This document shows, in pieces, positions 1 to 8,641 of a stretch of 22,500 nucleotides of DNA (the stretch's first letter is position 1; each line of letters begins with the position of its first letter). The position numbers were made by a program, and so were the translations under genes. Under the pieces are notes generated by a model. The model did not search any database, was not told the DNA's origin, and saw only the letters and a program-made list of their open reading frames with translations. This DNA comes from Glandiceps talaboti. Taxonomy: Eukaryota > Hemichordata > Enteropneusta > Spengelidae. The stretch is from positions 9,314,276 through 9,336,775 of the forward strand of contig NC_135568.1 in NCBI RefSeq assembly GCF_964340395.1, in the 5' to 3' direction.

Positions 1-1977
1 CATTTAAAATATTCCTCAAGGTCTTTCTCCCAACTTGTAATTGTGTGTACAATACCCCCTGCAGAGAAAGTGGAATATTGTACTTCATGCAAATGCATAC
101 TATGTTCATCACAGTAATGTGTTTTTTGTACATAATTACACCTATGTAATAACTTCCCACGGCAGCCAATCAACTTACAGGCGTATTTTTCAAATTTCAA
201 TATCCACTTCATATAGGATTGACAAGCTTAGAACTAAGTTATCAGTCACACAGATCAGTGCCATAGAAAGGCTGTCCTCTACTTTCTGTATCCACAATCA
301 TTAAAATATAGAGGGCTGATTGCTATATTACATGTATCGTATACCCAATATTGCTTCCAATGTAATTCAATGGAGAGCCAGTGCAACTAACCCAAGCAAT
401 AATTTTCTGTATCGCGCCCCGGCACACTTTGCCCAAATATGGGAAGTGGCACGCACATCGATAAATCTGTTCGCCAAAGTGATTTGACTTTGTTAATTCT
501 CAAGTTCACTATTTTACATGTTTGCAAGCAAAATAACTTTTCACTGTCATTGTCAATTTATGTGAATATGTAATTCAAATAATGTTTCCATATCATTACA
601 TGTGTTATGTGATAGAAACTTTATGGCTTGGATATCGGTTTTGCATACCTCAGTAGTATGGCCAGTGTGCCCTCTAGGCCAATTTGACACTGATACACAC
701 AAAATTTGGTGTGCCCCTATATCTCTTACTATGTGTTGACTCACAAGAAATGGCAGTTTTTCTCATTTTGACACAGAACAAAATTTGGCTATTGTTAAAG
801 GGCACAAAGTGTATGGCTTACAGGCTGTCCTAAAGTTGGCCTCTTCCACCATACAACTATGGCAGCGAAACAACTATATCTGAGCCGTAAAGATTATTAT
901 CACAAATCTAGAGAACAGTTTTACACTATAGCCAGTAAGGCCTAACAAAAAAAATTGTGTGGTTCCGATTACACTCGATTTTAGAATAAAATAAGGAAGA
1001 TTTCTATAAATATTTTATATATTTTCTATATTTTGTAAGGGGATTTCTATTTTTTTTTATACATTTTTTTCATATGTGAGTGTGTAGTTCAGTGTGTAGT
1101 TCAGGTAATTATGTTTTTTCTGTTGTTTTCCATATGGTCTCTATGTTATTGGTTTCTTCTCATCAGATGTACAGCCATTACAGAATGGAAGAACAGTTTT
1201 CTATTGTCTTTATAAGTTGTTGTCAGTTTCCGTGTCTGCTAGTTCTTGCGAGCATTCGCAATTTTTGTGATTTTTTTCCTCTTCTTGAATATGTAAAAAA
1301 AAGTTTAGGATCGGTGTGAAAAAATTGGTGGGGTCGGTAACCGGAACCAAACAATTATTTTTAGGACCTAATAATCCTTCCACAAACAGAAACAAACCAA
1401 AGCTATAAAAGGCAGACATAAAGTATTCATACGGATGAGAATTGAGGTTTTCAAATCACTTAATTCATAAAAACAACTTTACAATGTTCATTCTACTTAA
1501 AAAAATAACAATGTGAAAAAATAAATTCCTTTGTTTGTCTTTCAATATAATGCAAAACAATTTGAAATGGGTAAATTGATTGGTATCGTACGTACACGTG
1601 TACAATAACAAAATTTTTACACACTTTTTGGCATTTCTCAATTTATCGAGTTACAAACACAAAGTTGGTTGATGTCATTTCACATTGTAGGAAAACATAG
1701 TAAACTTGATTTATGAAGTAAAAATCCAAAATAAAAAAAACCTTTGTCATCCATATGTCTACTTACGTATATTACATCTAAGATGTGTTATGACACAAAA
1801 AATGATCTTACATTGAATCCCTGACATGTACATCTGTACATGTGTATTGACCCTGGTATGTATGTGTTATTGTTTACCAACACACTATTGTCAAAATACA
1901 CACACTACTAGTTTTCCAGGCTCCACATCTGTTGTTATTGACAACGGGGCAAGTCCAAACGATGAATATGTTAAACT
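1..1977. other. AT-rich non-coding stretch, no gene seen
   Basis: The stretch is AT-rich, with poly-T and poly-A runs. All open frames are short (at most 87 codons), lack domain-like composition and lack paired splice sites. It includes the 3' flank of the minus-strand Crypton-derived gene. I found no AATAAA on the minus strand in the few hundred bases after that gene's stop, so its 3' end is undefined. Confidence 0.5.
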
Positions 1978-4767
1978 TCATGGCATAGTATATGTCACAT
2001 CAACTGTCACCCTGTGTTTACCTTTCTCTCGTCGTCCCACAACTTGTATATCCTCAGGGCGAATAATACAATTAGGAGGCAATATGTCGCGAAAATTTAG
2101 ACTGAAATTTAGATTCTGTTCCTCATCAATATTTGACTCATGGGTAATATTCACATTACATCCAGGTGAAGGAGAATATGTACTCGTTTTTCGTCCTGGG
2201 CACTCGTCACTTGCCGTTCTGTTCTTTTTGCATTCATGTGTTATTCCAATGGTTTCACTGCCTGTTTCATCATCTGTGCGGCATATGTGTTTGTTACTTG
2301 TTTCCTCCTCAGAGCTAACTGTTGGCTTGCTACTAGTTTCCTCGTTGGTGTTGACTGTTGGTATGTACCCCGTTTCCTCCTCAGTGATGACTGTTGGCAT
2401 GTCACTAGGTTCTTGTTTGATGCAGACTGTTTGTGTGTCAATAGTTTCCTCCTCAGTGCTGACTGTTGATTTGTGAGTAGTTTCCTCTTTGATTCTGACT
2501 GATGGTACAAAGTCATTTTCCTCAGTGTTGAATGTTTGTTTGTTTCTTGTTTCCTCACTGGAGCAGACTGTTAGTTTGTTAGTACTTTCATCTTCAATTG
2601 TATTTGTTTCCATCACTGAAATTGTGTCCACTTCAGTTGTTTGTTCTCTGTGCTGCAACACGGCTTTTGTCAGAGAATGCTTAGCAGAAGGTGACCATTT
2701 ATTGAAATATAACTTTTGCACCTTTCTCTTCAGTTTTAGTGGATTTCTAGCCTTGCGCTTCTGTGTGTGGAAAGATGGTCGATAGAACTTGAACCTACTT
2801 GCAATATTCCGCGGACTTTTTTGGCTTACCTGTACATTTGGTTTTGTAACAGTGGTGTTCGGGGTCGGGCCACTTATAATCATTTCCGGAGTCACATTAT
2901 TATATATTTGGTGTGCAACATTTACTTGTGGAGGCACTGTAGCTTTACAGGTAGCGGTCAGTGTACTGTCATACAGCTGTTGAGGTGTACTTGCATTTTT
3001 ATGAACTTCTGTTGTTTTACTAATACTTATTGGAAATATTGTTGGTTGCTGGCTCTGAATTTGAACATCGGGCTGTTTTCTTGGTGAAACACTAACTGAT
3101 TGATTGATTGGTGTAAATGCCCGAGTTGCTGAAGGAATTATAGACGTTTGACTGATGCATTCCACTTCACTTGTGTTTACGTCACTCACAGCTGACCTCC
3201 CTTCATCTTGGTATATCATAGGTGTTTTAAAGTTAATAAAGTCCTTGGCCTGTAAGGTCAGTTCAGTGCAAGGGGTATCAAATAGACTACTGACTGGCAT
3301 CTGTTGTTGTTGTTGTTGCTGCTGCTGCTGTTGATGTTGTTGTTGTGGTGGTGGTGGTAGTAGTAGTAGTGGTGGTGGTGGTGGTGGAGGTGGTGGTGGT
3401 GTGTTGATGTTGAAACGCTTATGCACTTGTACAGGCCGGGACCTACCTGTACCCGTGCGTGGGGTGACCGTCTTTTTGCTGGTAGCACTGTCAGTAAACT
3501 GGTTGACAACTGTACTCACTGGTATTGAGCGATTTGTGTAATATCCATGGAAACCTGCTTCTCGCATCATGTTGCTAACATACCGGTCCAGTGTATTCTT
3601 GCCAATGACTTGAGAACTGTAAGATATTTCATCGCTTGTAACTTGCTGTTGAGGTTGACGGTAAAACGGTCCCCTGGCCGGTATATATTGAAGATACAGT
3701 TTGAGAATTGTGTACAATGTTCGTGGATTGGACCGGTTTTCGTACACGGTTGTTACTTTTGGAGTCACTTTGTTGTTGTCAAGTAAGCCACCAGTTTCGT
3801 TCTTCTTTGTGTAGCCATAGAAACGGACATATTTTCCGACGGGGTCCGAACCAAATTCGAACTGCTCTGCATTTAGTCGCCGGTGTTCTTCACCGCTTCT
3901 AAATCCGAAGGCTTTCGATATATAGAACATCACTGCCCGGCTAAGACCACTGCTATTATCGAAGTTCATTTGTCCATACTCCCAAAGTGTGTGTTCTTGA
4001 GCTGGTGTAATTATATCGGGTTTTTTCTTGACGGTTCCAATACCAGAAGAAACCAATGCTCTCCTTCTGGCATCTAGTGTTTTCTTAAACCGTGGGAAAG
4101 AATGTCCAGTAAAATCCATAAAGTCTATATCTTGTCTGGCAAACTTTTCCCTTAGATATCTCTGTACAGCCGCACAAAGAACATTCAAGGTATCAGGGGT
4201 ATATTCTTCCCCTCTTTGGTTTCTTGCTTCCACTATAAAGTAAGCTAACGACTCGTCAATATCGTCATTAGACATACCTGCTAGATCATCTACTGACGGG
4301 GTTGCTGCTAGATTTCCAGGGCCCGTATTCATCACATTGTTGCGGCATTTGGCCCAGGCGTTCCACACTTTGACAGCCCACGTAGTCGACTTCTTAGTAT
4401 TGCGTGGTGTTAGGCCATTGACGAGCTCGTCCATGCCCGACGTGGACATGAATCTAAAGCGCCTTTCCATGTCGAGAGTGCGGTGTATTTGTAGCCGTAT
4501 ACAATCACTGCTTTGTTTGTGATCTGTATGTATACGTACGTGGCCTTCGAACGAAATCCACCACACGTGGGATTCAGCAGGAGGTAAACAGTCGCCGAGC
4601 AAATGTCTGGTTTGTCCTGCTGCACGATAGTTGTCAGAAATACAACGTTCTACGACTGCTAGCGCTGAGATGTATTTCGTACTAATATTCTGCTTCTGTT
4701 GTTTGTACGGTAGAATGGTTTTGATCAAACCCGTAACACCACTGATGCTGTGTGACCGATAATTCAC
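1978..4767 (-). CDS. Crypton/DUF3504 recombinase-like, probably domesticated, nuclear protein
   Basis: This is an uninterrupted intronless frame of 929 codons. Residues 113-425 resemble the DUF3504 (Crypton-derived tyrosine recombinase-like) domain known from KIAA1958, ZMYM2-4 and QRICH1. It has an N-terminal helical segment with TTWAVKVWNAW (128-138), then GFRSGEEHRRL near 288-298, which carries the likely first catalytic Arg (R290), and a TKKNETGG turn at 320-327. The position where active Cryptons have an H-x-x-R motif reads TNRSIPVST (411-419), so both residues appear lost, and I see no catalytic Tyr block after it. Next come a Pro run (457-466), Gln runs (475-489), a bipartite basic cluster at 660-676 (KRKAR and KLKRK, a probable NLS), 12-residue acidic repeats (719-826) and a C-terminal tail. 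A nuclear DNA-binding or regulatory role is inference. The first Met is uncertain: residues 1-99 look like translated 5' UTR, and Met100 (4470-4468) or Met112 are better starts. It could also be a decaying Crypton copy, but 2.8 kb without a stop argues against that. Confidence 0.75.
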   Translation of the reverse strand: MNYRSHSISGVTGLIKTILPYKQQKQNISTKYISALAVVERCISDNYRAAGQTRHLLGDCLPPAESHVWWISFEGHVRIHTDHKQSSDCIRLQIHRTLDMERRFRFMSTSGMDELVNGLTPRNTKKSTTWAVKVWNAWAKCRNNVMNTGPGNLAATPSVDDLAGMSNDDIDESLAYFIVEARNQRGEEYTPDTLNVLCAAVQRYLREKFARQDIDFMDFTGHSFPRFKKTLDARRRALVSSGIGTVKKKPDIITPAQEHTLWEYGQMNFDNSSGLSRAVMFYISKAFGFRSGEEHRRLNAEQFEFGSDPVGKYVRFYGYTKKNETGGLLDNNKVTPKVTTVYENRSNPRTLYTILKLYLQYIPARGPFYRQPQQQVTSDEISYSSQVIGKNTLDRYVSNMMREAGFHGYYTNRSIPVSTVVNQFTDSATSKKTVTPRTGTGRSRPVQVHKRFNINTPPPPPPPPPPLLLLPPPPQQQHQQQQQQQQQQQMPVSSLFDTPCTELTLQAKDFINFKTPMIYQDEGRSAVSDVNTSEVECISQTSIIPSATRAFTPINQSVSVSPRKQPDVQIQSQQPTIFPISISKTTEVHKNASTPQQLYDSTLTATCKATVPPQVNVAHQIYNNVTPEMIISGPTPNTTVTKPNVQVSQKSPRNIASRFKFYRPSFHTQKRKARNPLKLKRKVQKLYFNKWSPSAKHSLTKAVLQHREQTTEVDTISVMETNTIEDESTNKLTVCSSEETRNKQTFNTEENDFVPSVRIKEETTHKSTVSTEEETIDTQTVCIKQEPSDMPTVITEEETGYIPTVNTNEETSSKPTVSSEEETSNKHICRTDDETGSETIGITHECKKNRTASDECPGRKTSTYSPSPGCNVNITHESNIDEEQNLNFSLNFRDILPPNCIIRPEDIQVVGRREKGKHRVTVDVTYTMP
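2290..2613 (-). repeat. Coding 36-bp minisatellite (12-residue acidic repeats)
   Basis: Within the Crypton-derived frame, residues about 719-826 form nine units of exactly 12 residues, with a loose consensus of T-x-E-E-E-T-x-x-x-P-T-V. The unit-final Thr, or its replacement, falls at residues 730, about 742, 753, 765, 777, 789, 801, 813 and 825. In two units the acidic core is changed to IKEE (749-752) and IKQE (773-776). Both match the SUMO-acceptor consensus psi-K-x-E. Confidence 0.8.
3301..3402 (-). repeat. Trinucleotide tract encoding poly-Gln and poly-Pro
   Basis: Mixed CAA/CAG codons encode Gln at residues 475-489, with one His at 479. CCA/CCT codons on the coding strand encode Pro before it, broken by four Leu. 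The tract lies in frame between the recombinase-like domain and the NLS region, so it acts as a flexible linker. Length polymorphism is likely. Confidence 0.85.
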
Positions 4768-6302
4768 CTCCCTGCAAGCCTGTACTATACACCACTATCA
4801 GCGCTGTTCCATTCACTATCTTTGCCTTTTTCATTTGGCTGGCCCAAACTACGTGTAAACAACGTCTGGGGAGAGTATGCAGTGGCATGTTGTGTCTAAA
4901 ATGCAAGGTCATGAGTTTCTATTTTTTGGCGCAGAAAAGTATATTTGTTTTACTTTCAAGAAGAGCGTTTTGAATTTGGTGTAAAATGACAAAATAGTCC
5001 AGCAATCAACGATATGAGATTTTTGTTTTTGTGTTTTTCTGAGGTAGTCCCCTGATACATAATGGTACGGTCCATGCAATGGTTCTCAATGATGTTGCTC
5101 TTACAAAAATTACGGCGCCCCCCATAGAGCTTGGCGTACATTCCAGAAAAAACTATGATAGTTATATAGGTCGTCTTGGTATATAAGTAACAGTAATATA
5201 CTAGTATCTCTGGTGATAACAAAAAATATACCACAGTCGATAATTGTTACGAGTTTCCAAAAAAAGGCGCCCTAACATGACTGTCTGATTATAATACCTT
5301 CCCAGTCCCATAATGTAATCTTGTCATCATGAATATTTTTCATGAACAATTTTCAACAGGATGGAGTGTCGTAATAATGTGTTCGTTGTCCATAAAAATG
5401 TCATATTTCGTTGCTATAAATAGGCCTATATTTGGTGTCATAATAAGGTCACTGGATAGTGCTTAAATTACAAACATTCTGTAAGGTATTAAAATGAGTA
5501 GACTTGCCATGGTAAGAAACATGGTGGGTATTTTAACGTGTAAGGAAAGTATCGTCCATAAAAATGAAACACCAGTCAAAGACAACAGAAGAGTTTATAC
5601 GTCTGGTTTGAGTTTATACGAAGCATTCTATATTCCTCCCCATTGCCTATACACAGATGGATTTGTGAAGGACGTATTTCTGCACTAATAAAACGAGCAA
5701 GAGATTATGTAGAGTCCGTTGTCATGGCAATATTATTCTGCATGTGCGCTCAGCAGGATATAACCAGACTCGCCTGTAGACACATAACTTAGTATTGCAT
5801 GGAAACCACGTTGCTAATGGCAACCATCGACCTTCTCTGTTATCACCGCTCGCTTGTTTTACATGAGACATGTGTTTTTGAGAACAAAGTTTAAAGTTGA
5901 AATATAAATAAAACGCATAAACGCATTGCAACGTCGTAAACCACGACGTCTTCCCAAATATACCGACCAAGAGGTCATATTTCGTTGCTAGGCTACGAAA
6001 ACTGGCTTGACCCAAATGTAGATATACTAGATCCACGTGACAGATAACAAATGTAACCAACTGCCAACAGGACGTGACAGTGTATTCATGATCTACCTAT
6101 ATCTGATGAAATTTTTGTAAATCATTGTTAAGTTTACAATAGACACCTCTGGAAACATAAACAACGAGGAGTAGCCGAATTCTTTCACCGGTGTCTATTG
6201 TACTAATACCCGACAAATAAACAGGATGGCAGGATTAACCCACCTCACCCTGAATACTTTAGATTACGGTATAACAAATCGAGGGTCTAGGAACAAATTT
6301 AC
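4768..6302. other. Intergenic, no gene seen
   Basis: Only short frames occur (at most 112 codons), with no recognisable domain or splice pattern. The segment next to 4767 must hold the promoter and 5' UTR of the minus-strand Crypton-derived gene, but I see no clear core promoter element. A 16-bp direct repeat occurs at 5401-5416 and 5975-5990. Confidence 0.4.
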
Positions 6303-6485
6303 TGAGTCAGGCCAATCTGATTAAAATCCGATGTAGATGTCGGCTAATCGGTCATTGCTATTTTACCTTCGTTGTTTTGCCTGAATTGACCTTCGTGGTA
6401 CATGTTTACGTTTTTATCCTGATCGCCTCCTCTAGAACGATTAGCCGACATCTACATCAGATTTTAATCAGATTGTGAGCCAGGC
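6303..6485. mobile_element. MULE-like MITE (copy 1)
   Basis: Terminal inverted repeats of 38 bp at 6313-6350 and 6438-6475 differ at one position. They begin CAATCTGATTAAAATC and enclose 87 bp of unrelated sequence with no coding capacity. Flanking them directly are 10-bp direct repeats, TGAGTCAGGC (6303-6312) and TGAGCCAGGC (6476-6485), one mismatch apart. A 9-10 bp target duplication fits Mutator-like elements better than hAT (8 bp) or mariner (TA). The superfamily is inference. A second copy lies at 12003-12278. Confidence 0.8.
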
Positions 6486-6554
6486 ATGTAGGCAGGGACA
6501 CACAGCATGCATACTCTTTTTGTTCACTGTTTAGGCTGGGGCAGAATTTACAGC

Positions 6555-6680
6555 GGGGGGTTATTTTGGTCAAAAAAAAATTGCAGCCCCCCCTCGCGCA
6601 CTCACAAAAAATTCATGCCCCCCCCCCTCGGAAATGGACCCAAGAATTTTCATGGCCCTCTATGTACCCCCCCCCCCCCG
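6555..6680. repeat. G/C-run low-complexity segment
   Basis: A G run at 6555-6560 and C runs at 6587-6593, 6618-6627 and 6667-6679 (13 C) are separated by 20-40 bases. The apparent Pro-rich open frames on the plus strand are products of these runs and are not accepted as genes. Confidence 0.7.
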
Positions 6681-6739
6681 CCTGGCCCACTTCACAGATA
6701 TACAGTATGATACACTACAGTAAACTAACAATGGACATC

Positions 6740-6785
6740 AACACCATAGACCCTCCACCAACGTTGGTGGAGGGTCTATGGTGTT
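6740..6785. repeat. Perfect 46-bp palindrome
   Basis: All 23 base pairs match around the centre AACGTT (6761/6762 to 6763/6764), with no spacer. The half-site begins ACACCATAGACCCTCC. It could form a cruciform in DNA or a 22-bp hairpin in RNA. No known element was recognised. Confidence 0.95.
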
Positions 6786-6930
6786 TCAAAGTCTTGGCCC
6801 ATTTTGAATGTAACAGATGGAAAGTGATGGGGACCATGAATGGGAGAACCACAACAATAGATCACAGCTTCCTTTAGTGGTCTGAGATCATAGGCCATCA
6901 TTTGGAGGCTTCCTCTTCACTGTCTATGAT

Positions 6931-6954
6931 CCATCCATCCATCCATCCATCCAT
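6931..6954. repeat. (CCAT)n microsatellite
   Basis: Six perfect CCAT/ATCC units follow the palindrome region. Confidence 0.9.
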
Positions 6955-7150
6955 TCACGAGGGAAGACATTTCAATCTTCCAAAATATAATTTACTTGTA
7001 GTTACATTAAATTAAGTCACAAATGTTGTCTCGATGGATGAGAACTGTGTATAAATATGATAGTACTGACTAACTTTAGTATACTGTACTACAGTAGAAA
7101 ACAGTAAAACTGAACAGAACCTCACCTGACTTGACAAAATTTTAACCAAA

Positions 7151-7610
7151 ATTGCTACATTTTATCGTGTGGCTCGACAAAAATTTCAACATTGGTACAT
7201 TGTATTATATGATTCAACAAAAATCGTACAAAATTGCATTTTATGGTCTGGTCCAACCAAAAATATGCAAACTTTGCTCATAACATTAATCGTTACTAAT
7301 ATTGCTACATTGTATCGTCTGGCTCAACAAAAATCTTACCAACATTAAAATTGCTACATTTTATCGTCTGTCTCAACAAAAATCTTACTAACATTGCTAC
7401 ATTGTATCGTCTGTCTCGACCATATTTTACTTAGTATCTCTACTGTACATGTGTTCAGTCTTCGGCTCAATATACAAATCTTATTGCAGCCAGCATGGGT
7501 TCATTTTACCGTCTGGTTCGACAAATTCTTACTAACCGCTACATTTTGAACAGCGCGTCTGACTAAATAAAAACATAACTACTAACATCGCTACATTTTC
7601 TTTGCACAAG
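7151..7610. repeat. Diverged minisatellite of about 42 bp
   Basis: Recurring blocks beginning ATTGCTACATTTTATCG and containing CAACAAAAATCTTACTAAC start at about 7151, 7191, 7233, 7301, 7350 and 7393, with weaker copies near 7501, 7539 and 7589. The commonest period is 41-43 bp, with several insertions and unit-to-unit substitutions, so the array is old. No coding frame crosses it. Confidence 0.75.
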
Positions 7611-8096
7611 ATACAATCATTTAATAGCAGATGACCTAGGGGAAAAGGCCGTCATTCTATAGGAAGTGTAAACAAACAAAAAATAAAACACAAAGGACAA
7701 ATGCATAGACCTACTCTGAATAATCAAGCAAATAGCGCCCTCTCCCAGACCAGATTTTAATCAGAATAATTTTGATCCCTGCTATTAAAAATAATATATT
7801 CTTTATGGGTAATATTATAATGATTAATAAGAGATGGACAAACCGAATGTCATGTACATTGAAAACTACCAGAATACAATAACTTAATTGTTTACTTTTT
7901 CATTTAAATGTAAATTAGTATTAGAACAAAAATATAGATATTTCAAGTCCGACTAATATTGTCTTGATAAGGAAAATCTATTAAACATAAATTATAATTG
8001 TTGTTCTTCATTCCTGTTTTCCTTTATCCGGACAACAATTTACCAACAGTACTTTTAGGGGCCTAAATAGTCAGTGATGGGAACAACATGTGATGA
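7611..8096. other. Non-coding, 3' flank of the tandem-domain gene
   Basis: AT-rich, with no gene seen. If the proposed last exon (8268-8097) is right, this holds the 3' UTR. I found no AATAAA on the minus strand; ATTAAA occurs at about 7754-7759, inside the element relic, and again near 7612-7617. Confidence 0.35.
7751..7765. mobile_element. Relic end of the CAATCTGATT element family
   Basis: CAGATTTTAATCAGA is a 15-bp match to the right-hand terminus of the element at 6303-6485. A chance match of this length in 22.5 kb is improbable. No partner inverted repeat is visible nearby, so it is read as a solo or decayed end. Confidence 0.45.
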
Positions 8097-8268
8097 CTAA
8101 CCTCTTCTATAAAAATGCTCTGACAAAATGAACAATAAATCACACTTTCCATTCACTGACAGATAGGTGTTAAACAAAATAACAAAATTTGTATCTATTG
8201 TAGTAGATCTTCTTTTTCCATGGATTGATATGTCGCTTCTTGTCCGTACTATAAACCGATATTTCTTA
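8097..8268 (-). CDS. Exon 10 (proposed): cytoplasmic tail
   Basis: The TM exon ends in phase 2 (AA|). Joining to the acceptor CTTAG|TAAG at 8268 gives Asn followed by KKYRF and an Arg/Lys-rich stretch (VRTRSD, GKRR) before a TAG at 8099-8097. Positive charges right after the TM helix fit the stop-transfer rule. The acceptor's pyrimidine tract is weak. A competing acceptor (ATACCCAG) about 30 bases upstream would give a tail of only four residues. A donor-like GAG|GTTAGT overlaps the stop, so the exon might also continue by splicing. Confidence 0.4.
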
Positions 8269-8588
8269 CTAAGTCCAGACAAGCTCAGTGTTGTCTACTG
8301 GGTATATGCAGAACTGTAATGGCTGTCAGATTATAGTACTTCTTAAAATACTTTGAAGTGTCCAGGAAATCTTAACTTGATTAAATTCGAATGCATATTG
8401 ATCTCGTCTTTCGCCATCTACAGAGGAAAAGAAGAGGGAAGAAGTTTAAAGCTTAGATTAGTCATGGGTAAAATATATGAAGTCTATTTTCCAATGTGTA
8501 GGTTAGGATTGCACGCCATCGTACGGTATTCTAATAATTCATAATATTTACAATATCTTGTCATAGATACATGAATGTGTGATTGCAC

Positions 8589-8641
<53 letters not shown>

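Noticed and set aside
553-744. 63-codon minus-strand frame
   Set aside because: No domain, no splice context and no similarity that I can recognise; likely random or a repeat relic.
1826-3087. Plus-strand frames opposite the Crypton-derived gene (up to 216 codons)
   Set aside because: They mirror the coding minisatellite and codon bias of the minus-strand gene and show no domain of their own.
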